A stretch of DNA of 64,000 nucleotides from Leuctra nigra. Lineage: Eukaryota > Arthropoda > Insecta > Plecoptera > Leuctridae. The notes beneath the pieces are model-generated. The model saw nothing but the letters and a program-made list of their open reading frames with translations, had not been told where the DNA came from and did not search any database. The DNA lies in NCBI GenBank assembly GCA_934045905.1, contig OW203763.1:19288948-19352947 (forward strand), in the 5' to 3' direction. Position 1 is the first letter of the stretch; the number at the start of each line of letters is the position of its first letter. Positions 23,123 through 36,205 of this stretch are shown piece after piece. The translations under genes were made by a program, and so were the position numbers.

Positions 23123-23770
23123 GGAGTATTTATTTTTTCTAACCTGTTCATAAAAAAATAGAAATGGAGAAGAGTTAGATAAATATGTAAAATATATCCT
23201 ATGACATTTCTTAAAGATTGTTTGTGGTCATAAAAAATAACCCGTTACGAAACTACCACGAAAATAGTGGGTAGAATCTACATAAAAGGGTTCCATATCT
23301 TGGGTTGTGGGTTGTGAAAGCTATTTATAGTCCACGTTTCGTTTTTAAAGACCGGTAAGCTGACGTTCTTGTCTCTAAGAAAACTGTTAAAACGTATAAG
23401 TAACCCAATAAAATTGATGCGTATTTCACGATATATATATATACAGCGAGAGAAGGAATATAATCTACAAAAAAGTGCTCCACTGGGTTTTTGTAATACT
23501 GAATGCGTTTTAGCTTCTCAAGTGAATATATATGAATACACCAATAATGGAGTTCACGTGCCACAATTTGCCACGAGAAAACGGGTAATATTATCTACAT
23601 AATAAACCAACTTGGGGGTAGATATTAGTTTTAACGTCATTCCACTTTTAAGACCGGTAAAACCATACGTCAATGGTAAAACTGAATGGTTTAGCGGTTT
23701 TGATTCTAAAGTGGACATTTTATTACTTACAAGTTGTTAAAACTTATAAAATAACTCGAGTAATGAAGTC
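23123..23770. other. Intron stretch related to neighbouring repeats
   Basis: The 15-bp block TAGAATCTACATAAA near 23270 is the exact inverse of the start of each 139-bp unit that follows. AAGACCGGTAA occurs twice (about 23348 and 23650). The region may be part of a larger broken repeat. No gene is visible. Confidence 0.45.
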
Positions 23771-24437
23771 CATTTATGTAGATTCTATTCCTCACCTCTA
23801 GTGGTACAGATAGTGGATGTCACCTAATCTGACATGAAAATACTCTGTGAAAGAACCCTCTCACAATGCCAGTTATGTTTGTTTAGTTATGTCATGTGTA
23901 AATGGTGCTCATTTATGTAGATTCTATTCCTCACCTCTAGTGGTACAGATAGTGGATGTCACCTAATCTGACATGAAAATACTCTGTGAAAGAACCCTCT
24001 CACAATGCCAGTTATGTTTGTTTAGTTATGTCATGTGTAAATGGTGCTCATTTATGTAGATTCTATTCCTCACCTCTAGTGGTACAGATAGTGGATGTCA
24101 CCTAATCTGACATGAAAATACTCTGTGAAAGAACCCTCTCACAATGCCAGTTATGTTTGTTTAGTTATGTCATGTGTAAATGGTGCTCATTTATGTAGAT
24201 TCTATTCCTCACCTCTAGTGGTACAGATAGTGGATGTCACCTAATCTGACATGAAAATACTCTGTGAAAGAACCCTCTCACAATGCCAGTTATGTTTGTT
24301 TAGTTATGTCATGTGTAAATGGTGCTCATTTATGTAGATTCTATTTCTAGTCTCTATAGTGGTACGGAGAGTGGGTGTCATCAAATCTGCCAAGTAAATA
24401 CTCGTGTGGAAGATCTCTCCCGGCACGCTATAGAGAT
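23771..24437. repeat. 139-bp tandem array, four identical copies plus a diverged one
   Basis: Units start at 23771, 23910, 24049 and 24188 and are identical to one another as far as I can read them. A fifth copy from 24327 is clearly diverged (for example TTTCTAGTCTCTATAG where the others have TTCCTCACCTCTAG) and fades by about 24437. Each unit begins CATTTATGTAGATTCTATTC and ends GTGTAAATGGTGCT. Identity among four copies points to recent amplification or an assembly artefact. Confidence 0.97.
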
Positions 24438-24469
24438 TGAAATAAGACTCGTTCGTGTGCGACAGCCAG

Positions 24470-24670
24470 TAAGATCACTGTGAGATGTGGATGTATTGTT
24501 TTGGAAGGACGGTGTGGTTCCGTGTCCCGGTGCCAGCGAGTCCACTGTCCCACTTGTCCGGAACCCGGTGCGGCCGCGCGGCGTGGCGTGGGCGACGATA
24601 TGTCACAACTCAACAGTCGCTTTGCTCGGAGGTATTTCGAGAAGATCACACAAGGCGGCCGAGCTGTTCG
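24470..24670. other. GC-rich island in AT-rich intron
   Basis: Composition turns GC-rich and CpG-rich here (for example GCGGCCGCGCGGCGTGGCG near 24570), unlike its surroundings. Several overlapping frames on both strands are open simply for lack of AT-rich stops. None resembles a family I know. It could be an intronic regulatory island or a relic of other origin. Confidence 0.45.
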
Positions 24671-25512
24671 ATACTTGACGATTTATGGTGTTGTTCATTG
24701 ATTTTAACTTTGAAAAATAATCGGTTTTATTGTAGATAGGTGTTCGAAATGTCAAAGAAATAAAATTCGTTGATATATCTTTCAAAAAATTATGTTGACT
24801 ATTTACGACAATACGAATTTTGGTTCCTAACAAATATTTCTGTAACCCAACATATTTTCTCATATTTATTCATTTATCAATTATTGTAAAGAGTGAACAA
24901 AATGAAAAAGAGGTCTCCAATATTGAGAGAAAATAAAATTACTTGCACTTTCTTTCAACGAATTTTAACTGATTATGACCATTTTGATATAATCCGAATT
25001 TTGGATCTATTTTTGTAACCAAAAAACTATTTGTTTTACTCAAAAAATATCGCTGATATCGTGGATAATAGCGTAACATATGCTGGGATATTTGGGAACT
25101 AAGGCCCACGAATGTCTCGACTTCCTATTTCCTGACTCGACACAACAGCTACAGAGCACAATGGGTGATACTTCCTACACCTAACAGAATGGTGTTACAA
25201 AGTAGCCGGCACAGACGTAGTCAATATTTGATAGAAACGTCTAAATATGAGATTGTTCGACTTTCGCTGTGACTTGCAATTCGCTGGATCTCGGCCGTCA
25301 GGCGATGGGGACGGTCGGTCGGGGGACGGCGCTCTCTGTGAGTTGTGGCGCTGTTGTGACGACGACGCCGCGATGTGGGTCAGTAAGTAGCACGACAAAC
25401 ACGCATGTTTCCCTCACGTATACACGCAGAACAGTTCGATCTCAGATCGCCGATATCGCCCTCCTTCTCTCCCCCCCCCCCCCCTGCAGTGACCCTCTGG
25501 CGCTCGGCCGGT
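24671..25512. other. Intron stretch, second GC-rich patch
   Basis: AT-rich up to about 25190, then a GC-rich, CpG-bearing patch at 25265-25400 and a 14-C run at 25471-25484 just before the 32-bp array. No gene is recognised. Confidence 0.45.
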
Positions 25513-27423
25513 CCCATGCTTGACCCTTCGTACTTAGACCAGGCCCCATTCTTGTCCCTTAGTACTTCGTCCTGGCCCCATGCTTGTCCCTTCGTACTTC
25601 GTCCTGGTCCCATGCTGACCCTTCGTACTTTGTCCAGGTCCCATGCTGACCCTTCGTACTTATACCAGGCCCCATTCTTGTCCCTTAGTACTTCGTCCTG
25701 GTCCCATGCTTGACCCTTCGTACTTTGTTCAGGTCCCATGCTGACCCTTCATACTTCGTCCTGGTCCCATGCTTGACCCTTCGTACTTCGTCCTAGTCCC
25801 ATGCTTGACCCTTCGTACTTTGTCCAGGTCCCATGCTTGACCCTTCATACTTCGTCCTGGTCCCATGCTTGACCCTTCGTACATAGACCAGGTCCATGCT
25901 TGACCCTTCATACTTCGTCCTGGTCCCATGCTTGACCCTTCGTACTTCGTCCTGGTCCCATGCTGACCCTTCATACATAGACCAGGTCCATGCTTGACCC
26001 TTCATACTTCGTCCTGGTCCCATGCTTGACCCTTCGTACTTCGTCCTGGTCCCATGCTGACCCTTCATACTTCGTCCTGGTCCCGTCCGGTCCATGCTTG
26101 ACCCTTCGTACTTCGTCCAGGTCCCATGCTTGACCCTTCATACTTCGTCCTGGTCCCATGCTTGACCCTTCGTACATAGACCAGGTCCATGCTTGACCCT
26201 TCATACTTCGTCCTGGTCCCATGCTTGACCCTTCGTACTTCGTCCTGGTCCCATGCTTGACCCTTCATACTTCGTCCTGGTCCCGTCCTGTCCATGCTTG
26301 ACCCTTCGTACTTCGTCCTGGTCCCATGCTTGACCCTTCATACTTCGTCCTGGTCCCATGCTGACCCTTCATACTTCGTCCTGGTCCCATGCTTGACCCT
26401 TCATACTTCGTCCTGGTCCCATGCTTGACCCTTCTTACTTCGTCCTGGTCCCATGCTGACCCTTCATACTTCGTCCTGGTCCCATGCTTGACCCTTCATA
26501 CTTCGTCCTGGTCCCGTCCGGTCCATGCTTGACCCTTCATACTTCGTCCTGGTCCCATGCTTGACCCTTCGTACTTCGTCCTGGTCCCATGCTTGACCCT
26601 TCATACTTCGTCCTGGTCCCATGCTTGACCCTTCATACTTCGTCCTGGTCCCATGCTTGACCCTTCTTACTTCGTCCTGGTCCCATGCTGACCCTTCATA
26701 CTTCGTCCTGGTCCCATGCTTGACCCTTCTTACTTCGTCCTGGTCCCATGCTTGACCCTTCGTACTTCGTCCTGGTCCCATGCTTGACCCTTCATACTTC
26801 GTCCTGGTCCCATGCTTGACCCTTCGTACTTCGTCCTGGTCCCATGCTTGACCCTTCATACTTCGTCCTGGTCCCATGCTTGACCCTTCATACTTCGTCC
26901 TGGTCCCATGCTGACCCTTCATACTTCGTCCTGGTCCCATGCTTGACCCTTCATACTTCGTCCTGGTCCCATGCTTGACCCTTCATACTTCGTCCTGGTC
27001 CCGTCCGGTCCATGCTTGACCCTTCATACTTCGTCCTGGTCCCATGCTTGACCCTTCTTACTTCGTCCTGGTCCCATGCTGACCCTTCATACTTCGTCCT
27101 GGTCCCATGCTTGACCCTTCTTACTTCGTCCTGGTCCCATGCTTGACCCTTCGTACTTCGTCCTGGTCCCATGCTTGACCCTTCATACTTCGTCCTGGTC
27201 CCATGCTTGACCCTTCGTACTTCGTCCTGGTCCCATGCTTGACCCTTCATACTTCGTCCTGGTCCCATGCTTGACCCTTCATACTTCGTCCTGGTCCCAT
27301 GCTGACCCTTCATACTTCGTCCTGGTCCCATGCTTGACCCTTCATACTTCGTCCTGGTCCCATGCTTGACCCTTCATACTTCGTCCTGGTCCCATGCTTG
27401 ACCCTTCGTACTTAGACCAGGCC
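25513..27423. repeat. 32-bp minisatellite, 1.9 kb, about 60 copies
   Basis: The main unit is 32 bp, beginning CTTCGTCCTGGTCCCATGCT. A 31-bp form lacks one T (CATGCTGACCC). Other variants carry TACATAGACCAGGTCC or GTCCCGTCCGGTCC. Both outer edges carry the same rare variant ending TTAGACCAGGCCC. A block of about 390 bp is repeated side by side around 26540-26930 and 26930-27320, so there is higher-order structure. The minus strand has no stop in any of three frames for most units, giving several 76-158-codon frames that are repeat products. Confidence 0.96.
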
Positions 27424-30264
27424 CGGTCAATCCCCGGTCTTTCTGCGTCACCTCCTTGATCCAGTTCCAAGTGGCGAAATGATTAAGTTGAGCGGTTGGA
27501 ATGACTGATGTCTGTTTCGCCGCAAACATCACCAACATCGTGGTCTTGGAATGCCACGTGTCGCGCCATTTCCCTCGAATACAACAATGTGACTGGCATG
27601 TGACATAAGACGCGGTCAATAGAATGAAATGAAGCTGAAGGCAAATGACCGTCGTGTGTTCACTGCTCCTGCATTCCATGTCGCTTCTCTATTCTTACTC
27701 TCTTGTGTTTACAAAAAAGTTAATGAAGTCATTTCAGTTCTCCTGTTCAGTAGTATATTTATTATAAACCCATTTTACACACGAATATATATAAAATAGT
27801 TTTTTATGTACTGAAAATAGGCCATTTATATACCTATTAGAAATGTTTATTTTTGGAATGTTCTTTTTATTGACACGATTTGTTGGAAACATTCAACGAT
27901 ATTTACGTCGTTTTGACTCGGACAAGATTCACGAGTTCGACAATATAACTTAAATCTAGAGCACTTACGATCCTATTAAATCAATCCAAACTAGGTAGTT
28001 TTATTCTTGAGGGGACTTCTTATACTAGGGAAATTTGATAAAATCAGCTACTGCTGCTGTACTATGACACATCTATTACGATTGGACAGGAGCTCAATTC
28101 TGTATAGGGTTGTGTTTAGAGAAACAATACATTAGTTGCGTATTATTAATTACCCATATATTAAAAATTAAAGACTATTAGCAATAGATTAACCCGACTT
28201 AACTTTTTGGTCAATTGCAATTGTGTTGAACTTCGTAAGCCCTAAGTTGTAATATATTTGTATAATTATAAAATCAAAAGTAATAGAGATTGAATTATGA
28301 CGAGTATTATTTTATAAATACAATAGAGGATATGGGTCGGGCTGCATCATTGTGGTCATGAGTCAACACCATATTTGGTAGAACTCTTATATTTCTACGC
28401 TGCCTGTATATTTTGTGTATTGAAATTATATAATATGATGATGTATATGGTATAATTATATAATATTATAAGATATTAATATAATATTATTTTAAAAAAA
28501 AGTTGTATAATATTATTTATTATATTATTATAGACTATTAATAATATAATAATATTAATAATAATTATTCCCACAAATTTCGTTGGTTCTACTACTTTAT
28601 GGTTCAACTCATCAAAGTTAGTTATATATTTTCTCGATTAGATTGTCTGTTCGAAATCCTTGCCGGTAGTTAGGTCGAGCATATTTGATGGCTATATTTG
28701 AATAAGTTATTTGATAGGATCTGCTTTCTACGGACATAGATTCTGTCCGCCTACTAACATATCAGAAGCCATCATCCAGATAAACTGACTAGGTGCTCTC
28801 GACCCCGACTTGCCTGGGCCTGGCTCTTTTATTACTTGTCTTTATTATAGGGAGAATCATCTCTTATTTACATAGGCATTTCCCGTGGAGTTAGGGGGCT
28901 GCTCTTGCGTGTATTGCGGGACTATAACATCGGCATACTCCAGTACTATTGGCGCTACTTGCCAGATAAATCTAAAGGGCTAATATACATACCGTGACCC
29001 TATAATAACCTAAATAAGAATAATTTTAGGTTATCACGTTTTCTGTGTTACTATCATTTGTAGGATAAATCCATACTCTTTGCTTATTGTGCGAACATTT
29101 TTTATGTTTTATTTGAATGTTATATACGATTTTTATTTACTTTGAGGTTTTCCATACAATCTTATGAACAAATGCATGTTTCAATGGTGAATTGGATGTT
29201 GCAAACGGCCCAGTGTATAGAAGGTCCCTATAAAGTCACATTTTGGTCATTTTGAGTAAGGAGCTATTTCCCCTTAATTCCTTAATTCATATACTCTCAT
29301 TTTAATGAAACTTATTTTGAAATTTAAAGAAATTTCCTAGGTCAATAACGATTCCAACTTAAATATAAAGATTCAATGTCGATATCTTCAAAACTAATTT
29401 TTTTTTTTTTTTTTAAATCACAGCATACTTTATTATATATAAAGCACCTTTCCAAACATTTTATGGAGTAGGATAATTGCTTAGATAAATGATTAGATAA
29501 ATCTATTTAAAATTTTAAATACCAACTGCAAATTGAAAATATATGTACACTCTGGAATTCGAACCTGAGGGACTTTTTTCTCTGGGCCCTTCAAATGTCG
29601 GTGTTAATAATCGTAGATAGAAAAACAATAAATTAAAAAAAGCCCCCGTTCCTGTTATCCATTTCGCAATTTAATTTGCATCCTCTTCTTCTTCTTCTTC
29701 TGCTGTAGTTGGTCTCGAGTAGAGATTGAAGAAGTTTAGGTGATAGGTAGGGCCTGATTGCATAGATTTAAGGGGAGCTCAATATTGGTACACACAATAC
29801 CCTCTTCAGCTTGTTCAAGGAGATATTTTTCCAGACTTTCACTTTCCTTATACATAGGAATTGAAAAATCTGTAAAACATTATTTAAATGTATGCAAATT
29901 TGGTGTAAAATTAACACATCATCCGCAGCCTATACAGAGTGGGCCACTACAGAGCGGGATGAACTCGATGCTTGTGGAATCCGGAATCAAGTTAAAACCA
30001 TGATTTTTACATCTTCAAGTCGAATTATCAGCTCCGAACGGTATGTTGAGATGTCTGGCAAAAAATTCCTAAAATATTTAGAGGTTTTGAATATCTGTTT
30101 TTTTTTGTCTTAAATTGCGGATTGCGAAGTCATTCCTTTGTCTTTTCATAGTGCTTTTTTCATAATGTAAAAGTAAACTGCTTTCGGAAAAAAGTAAGAA
30201 CGCAAATTCAATGCTTGTTTTGTCTGTGAAATATGCTCATAAGTTCCTGAGTTGGAGTCGACAA
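27424..30264. other. Intron stretch, very AT-rich in part
   Basis: Includes an AT-only-like tract of TAATATTATAATAT type at about 28424-28570, a 17-T run at 29398-29414 and a TTC repeat at 29682-29700. No gene or element end was recognised. Confidence 0.5.
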
Positions 30265-30552
30265 TAATGTGCGTACAGTGTGGGTACAATTCGCGTACAA
30301 TGAATGTACAACGTAAGTAATTTCCATTGAACGTAATTTCACGTACAAGTCTCCGAAGTAGGTTTCGGAAATACAGAAATTCTTTCAAGGGTGAACTTCT
30401 AGTAAGATTAGTATTTACAAAAACGTCGACTTTATGGTGAATCACAATAGGGTTAAAGTACAATGATAAATACATGTACAATGATGTTCATTTCCGTGGG
30501 TGTACTTACGCTGTTTGCTAGTAGTACAATGAGCTTACAATGCGCGTACAAT
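30265..30552. repeat. Irregular cluster of GTACAATG motifs
   Basis: GTACAATG or one-base variants occur about nine times in the same orientation, often as GCGTACAATG, at uneven spacing. They are denser at both ends of the stretch (30265-30310 and 30455-30552). It is not a regular tandem array and could be subterminal repeats of a decayed transposon. Confidence 0.55.
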
Positions 30553-33500
30553 GCGCGTAGAGAAAATCCGTGAAATTATTCAGCGCAGCGTGTGGAAACA
30601 AATTAAGAATATACTTCTCAACTCTGAAACTAAAATCTGATGTATAACTTTACTTCTCTGGCCTCTCCAAGCGATCGAGTTCTTCAGGGTCTATCAGCCT
30701 ACTACGTTTTATTTAATTATTATCTTTTCGTTCTCTGAAATATAAAAGTTTAATAAAATGAAAGAGAAGACGGTACAAAAGAAAGGATAACTTAAAATAC
30801 AATTAGAAACGTCAAGTTCGATGAAACTGTCTATGTAGCTGTTACTTTATGTTCTTCCTGACGTCAAAACTCGGTCAAAACCCCCATCGAATAAAAAAGT
30901 AGAAGTGCTATACTCGCATTTACATTTGCTTTACTATTGAATTCCAATAAAGCCAGCATTTTCCCTATACGAATTCAATGGTAAAATACACATTTTATGA
31001 TCCATTTATGTACACATTTGGTGGTAAAATTGGAATGAATCTGTATAGGAAAGTGTGTGAAGGGTTTTGTGTGGTCAGCAAGTAAGTGCCCTCCTGGACA
31101 ATGGTATTATTGAGTTGACCTCTCTCCTTTGTGCTGGGGTGTAATGCATGCAACTGTTGACTGGAAGAGCTTTTCATGGCTCTACTGATAATCTTCTCTA
31201 AGCTTGTGGCAAATCAACTCTGGTTTCATTGCAATTCTGTATCCACATACCGTACCTCTTCAAAAACAGTACTTTGCAGGGTAGTTTAGTCAAATAGTTA
31301 TCAAATATGTACCTACCTGGAAAGTAGGACAAAATCAATAACTACTTTTAAACCAAGTACATAATATTACTTGAAAGTTTTCAAAGTGTAAGCAAACAAG
31401 AATTATGACTCTTTTTGGGGTGATTTAAAACAATGGAAGTTCTAGAATGCATGTGCCCAAAAGACCAATACTTTTCCTGATACCGTTGTTCAATGTAGTC
31501 AGTCGGTATATTTGTTTTAATTTTTTTGTGTATATTGATGTAAAAATTACGCCAAAATATGTGTTCAGTATAAGCAGTAATTTTTCTTGCTCTAATTCCT
31601 TCCATTCCAACATTATTATTATCAACGTCAAACCGCGTTAAACATATATTTTTCTACTTAAAAGATAGTTTTCTACTATTTTCTTTCCTACTATTTTCTT
31701 TTCTACTATCACTATTATCCATCAACTTGCAAGCTTTGATTATAAAATGATTAATTCGCTCAAAAAAGGAACAACAAGTGTGTTGTGACCTTTCCATTCG
31801 ACTGAAACTTCGAAATTGTTCGACAACTTTAAACTTTTATTATATCATATGAATTGGCATGTGACACTGGCTTAGGTAATGTAAAAACTACTTCGAAAGT
31901 AAATTCCCCATAGAGCAGTTGGAGAGCGATAGGAGTAGAGCTAAGTCGCAAGCATTTTCAAAACTGCTTCCAGTTTCTGAATGTTTTATTCGCGATTGAG
32001 CTTAGTAAAGTGACATATTGAAGTTCCGTATACTGAAACTGATACATCGACTAGAAAGAAACAAGATGAAAAGAGACGAAAGATTTTTTTTATGGGAAAA
32101 CTTCGTTCCGTTGTCTATTTATGAACTAATATGCATTTTTTTTATTTTGGACAACTTCGAACGAAACTTGTAACATATTGCGGCATAGTTTGATCAGATA
32201 TATGGTTCGCGAGAGAGAATTGGGATATTTTTGGCTAGATAATATAATTTTTAGCGCTAAGCAGAGTGGTTATCAGACTAGTCAAATTAGTAGTGAACAC
32301 GATACGACATACCTTAAAGAGTTTGTCAGATTACTTCAGATAAGTAATCAGAGGCTATGCATTAGTAAATATTAGGTTATTGCGAGTCAAATCATGGCAG
32401 ATGCAATTTTTCAAATATTGGCTTTTGAAGGTGAAAAACTACAAACCTAAAAATCTAATTGACATCTTTTTAGGTAGCGAGATTGATATGAGATTAAAGA
32501 CACAAGAGTTCCTACCACACAAGTTACCACGTAACACTCAAAGACACAAATATTACATGATTTACATGATTTTTTTGAAGATAGCTTTACACTTCTTTTC
32601 AACTCTAAAAATGTAATTAGCAAATTTGATGAGGATGATACAGTTCAGAAGTCAGACACATTCTGATGGAAGGGGCGGAGGTACACTTGGCCAAAGTAAA
32701 ATCGGTACCGTAAGCTCTGATTTAAAAAGCAGTACTTTCCCGCCAACGTCGAAACGTATGGACATCCCTGCACAACTCTACAGTCCGTCCCACTCCCACC
32801 CTATGGTTGAGTTACTGGACATCTGGGTATAGTCAAAATGATACCACTGCCACGTTAGGGTGGGCCCGACTTGTAGTCTGTATTCTTCCACTACCTCACT
32901 TCACTTATGATTATGCGTCGTAGTTAGTGCATACTAACGGCTAGTTCGCCAGACGAGGTCCCTTCAATTCATATTCATTAAAACCAAATAGAAATGCATT
33001 TATCCAGTTGCTTTTGTCGTGTTCAATGTCTATCCTTGAGAGACACTGTTATTTCTTGCCTAGGTATGATATTAAGTTTTTTCTTTGTATTATGATGACA
33101 GAAAACCTTGTCATCATTTCAAAGCATAATTTTAATGATTATCAGGCTCTCGTGGAAAGTGAAAAAGCGTCTCTATACCATATTTGTCCCCGGGAGCTAG
33201 AAGCTTGGTTTAATTTCCTTGGTTATCCGTTAATGGATTTCACAGCAATATCAGATTCAGTCATTTCAAATTGGTGACATCGCTGGACTGAAAGTTTGTC
33301 ACAGAGAAATTAAAAATATAAAGTTACGGGATACAAAACATATTTATGTACTGGCAAATTGTGTTTCATAAGAGATTCATTGGACTGATGTTATCAATCC
33401 CAAGTACCTGATGATTATGGTTTTGTATATTTATCAACAACAGAATTAAGAATTCCATGTGTTATCTGATAATTTAACATCTGAAATGCAAAAATGGGTA

Positions 33501-35834
33501 AAATTCACTGTAAATGAAACATGGTAAAACAAAATAAATTGCAATCGGTAAATTATGCAAAATTCAATTCAATAAACCACTTTCTGTGAGAGTAATATAT
33601 TACTTTGGTTGCTGGCATGTACTGAACTCTTTTAATTAAATCAATACAAGTATAATTACGTATACTCTCGTAGGAATTGTAGCTTCCGTACTTTTTAAAA
33701 TATCATTTTGAAAGGGCATGTAATTGTGTATAATATGTAGATAAAGACCGAAGAGAATTGAGCAGCTGGATTGGATGTCTTTTTATGATATAGTCAAAGA
33801 GATCGCAAAAATGAATTGTTATTTAACCATATCTTTTCCCGTGGAATTACTTTGATGTTTCTTTGACGAAAGTTTTCTCGCTCCAGCTCCTCTCTTTTCG
33901 GAACACTTTGATTTTCCTCCTGTCGTGTAAAAGGGGGGGGGGGGGGGGGCACGTGTTGCAACTGAGTATTACCCCCCTTTGCTTGCGAGTAATGTGTCTA
34001 GGTATAATGACAGGGTTGCTATTGGTTGACTCGTGGGACTTGCACACGCACTCGGCGCACATTTTCACGCTTTGTTACCCGAAACCTCACGCACTGGCCT
34101 AGCTCTTTCGATTCCCGCGTTCCTGCTTTTCCTCCGGACGATATGCAAATTATGTCAATACGTTGTTTGTTTTGAATATACTCTTCATTTGTTAATATTT
34201 ACATTACAAGTAAAGCAAATACAAAACAAAATGAACAGAGTAATAAAAACACTCAGTTGTGATCGAAATAAAAGCATACAAATAAGAAATCTAGTTGCTT
34301 ACACGAACGCAAACCTGGCAAGAACACCAGTTTATCTGGATAAAGTGAACTAATTTGTTGATACATACACGATATAAAACGAAACAAAAATACATTATTT
34401 ATGTGAGAGTAACGATCGATTTGGCATCTTACTTCATTAGCTGTGTAGCGTTCTTATCATCGTCTGCTGATTGTCCATCCCATGGGTAATCAATAAACAT
34501 AAACATGTAATCATCATAACCTCCAATCAACCACGTTATTTTTTACAAATGCGAAATTATCTGGCAGCCTAATCCTTAAGCAAAAACTTAACCCATTTAA
34601 TAAGTTCGTTCGATTCTATATCATATTTTGTAAAAATTTATTTTACATAATTATCATATTAGTTGAATTGGCAAGCAGTAGGTACTATACATTTTACAAA
34701 GATAATTGACAAAATTAACCACTATACCAATATCATAGCCAACAAAAATGTGATTTCTTCGAGTAAATTAAAAATTCACGCAAAAGTTAATGTTCGTTTA
34801 ATAAATTTTAAATATATATTAGTTAATTAATTTCCAATATTTTAATAAAATATGATGCATATGTTTCACGTGAATGTTCTCTGAGACCTCTAGTTTCCCG
34901 TTTCCTTCTCGATCACACTTGCCCTGCACAAAGGTTTCAATTAGCCGTGCATATCTAATCGTGTAGCGTACGCCGAGGCTCTGTAAGTTCGTCGGTTTGC
35001 CACCAGTGGCGCGCGTGCCCGTCACTTGAGACTTGACGTGACCGTGTCACGGGGTTCGTGACGAGAGTTTTCACTGGAGTTGCATTTCACTACGCAATGA
35101 GCAACAACTGATTGCAGTAGATATGTCAAAATCTCCGTCGTATGGTTTGACGATGATGTAGAGTCCTGGGGACTGCTGGAGAAACCGGCGGCGGCTGTGG
35201 CAAATTGCACCTGATTTTGGACATCGCCCGAAAGCTATTTTTTTATCCTACTGTTGAGCAACTTTGGTTGGTAGTTGAATACACATTTTCTTGAAATGCC
35301 TATAACTATTTGAAAAAATGTAAGGAAAAATATTTTTAATAATTTTTAATATTTTTAATACTTGATTTAAAAAACATATATTTAGAAATATTAAGAAACA
35401 TGTTAACAAAAAAGTTTTGTATTTCCTATTTTTAATGAAATGAAAATAAACTTTTTTTTTACCCATTCTTTGATTTTAATAAAATAGGTATTACTACCTC
35501 CCAAAAATGTAAGAAAGTGAAATAAAAAATAATTCTTTGGGACTCAGCGGTCCCCAGTAGTTTTTAATAGCATCTTTTAAGGTATTTTTGCTTTTTTAAA
35601 TTTTATGATCTTAGCTAATTGACACCTAGGTCGTTGGTTTGGTTGATTTAGAAGATCGAGATTAAGGATGGAATTATCTTGGTAAGGATGTCGTGGATTG
35701 TTGCAGTCGGAAATCTTGTCAGATTTGCCTCTCGACTGAAGAAATCCACTCAGCGATCGGTTATGGTCTCTAGAATGAGCGTCCAGTTCGTGTGAACACC
35801 TCAGCCAACTCGCGTCGTTGTGTTCTCATAGTTT
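30553..35834. other. Long intron stretch without a recognised gene
   Basis: AT-rich. Minor items are a repeat of TTTTCTACTAT at about 31662-31712 and a 17-G run at 33933-33949. The open frame at 33008-33277 (89 codons) and overlapping frames at 33847-34353 match no family I recognise. A CAGTGGCGCG at 35004 could be another hAT-type end but has no partner. Confidence 0.45.
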
Positions 35835-35915
35835 GGAATCATCCCAGCAATCCTGACTGAGGTAAACCATGGATATACTCAGTCGCGACTGCATAAGCGA
35901 TTGCGAATAACTCTC
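35835..35915 (+). mobile_element. Diverged SINE head fragment
   Basis: GGAATCATCCCAGC, then AATCCTGACTGAGG, then ACTCAGTCGCGA follow the block order of the SINE head at 13915, with a degraded B box. The copy stops soon after. A second piece with the SINE body lies 150 bp downstream, and the two may be one disrupted copy. Confidence 0.5.
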
Positions 35916-36061
35916 ATCGGCCTTATCTTGTAAAAAAACAACTGCCAAGCCCTTCACACAAAACAGCTTTGAGATACGTAACACGGGCCAAGCCAAAATT
36001 CAATTATAATATTGTTTCACAACCATTCAAAGAAAAGTTCTATTCGTTTGTGATGTGACGG

Positions 36062-36205
36062 CAAAGCGTTCTCAGACAAGAGGCAATTTATTGGAAGGTT
36101 CCCTACTAAAACAACCACCTCGATCCCACCCCATCCTCCCTGTCTTCTGCATCATCATAATCTCTCAATCATCATCGTCATAATCATTAATCCGTCACAA
36201 TTAGC
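36062..36205 (+). mobile_element. SINE 3' body with ATC-rich tail
   Basis: TCTCAGACAAGAGGCAAT and TTGGAAGGTTCCCTAC align with the post-head blocks of the other SINE copies. The block CACCTCGATCCCACC corresponds to the GGCCACGACC...CCTTCCCACC body in diverged form. An ATCATCATAATC tail ends the copy near 36195. Confidence 0.65.

Noticed and set aside
25380..27331. Series of minus-strand frames in the 32-bp array as genes
   Set aside because: The unit is open in all three frames, and mixed 31/32-bp units keep shifting the frame. No unique protein can be defined.
5551..27423. Tandem arrays as CRISPR arrays
   Set aside because: Units are joined directly with no unique spacers, and the locus is an intron of an animal gene.
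33008..33277. 89-codon plus-strand frame as a gene or exon
   Set aside because: No domain, no good splice sites in phase with EXT1, and EXT1 proteins need no insert at this point.
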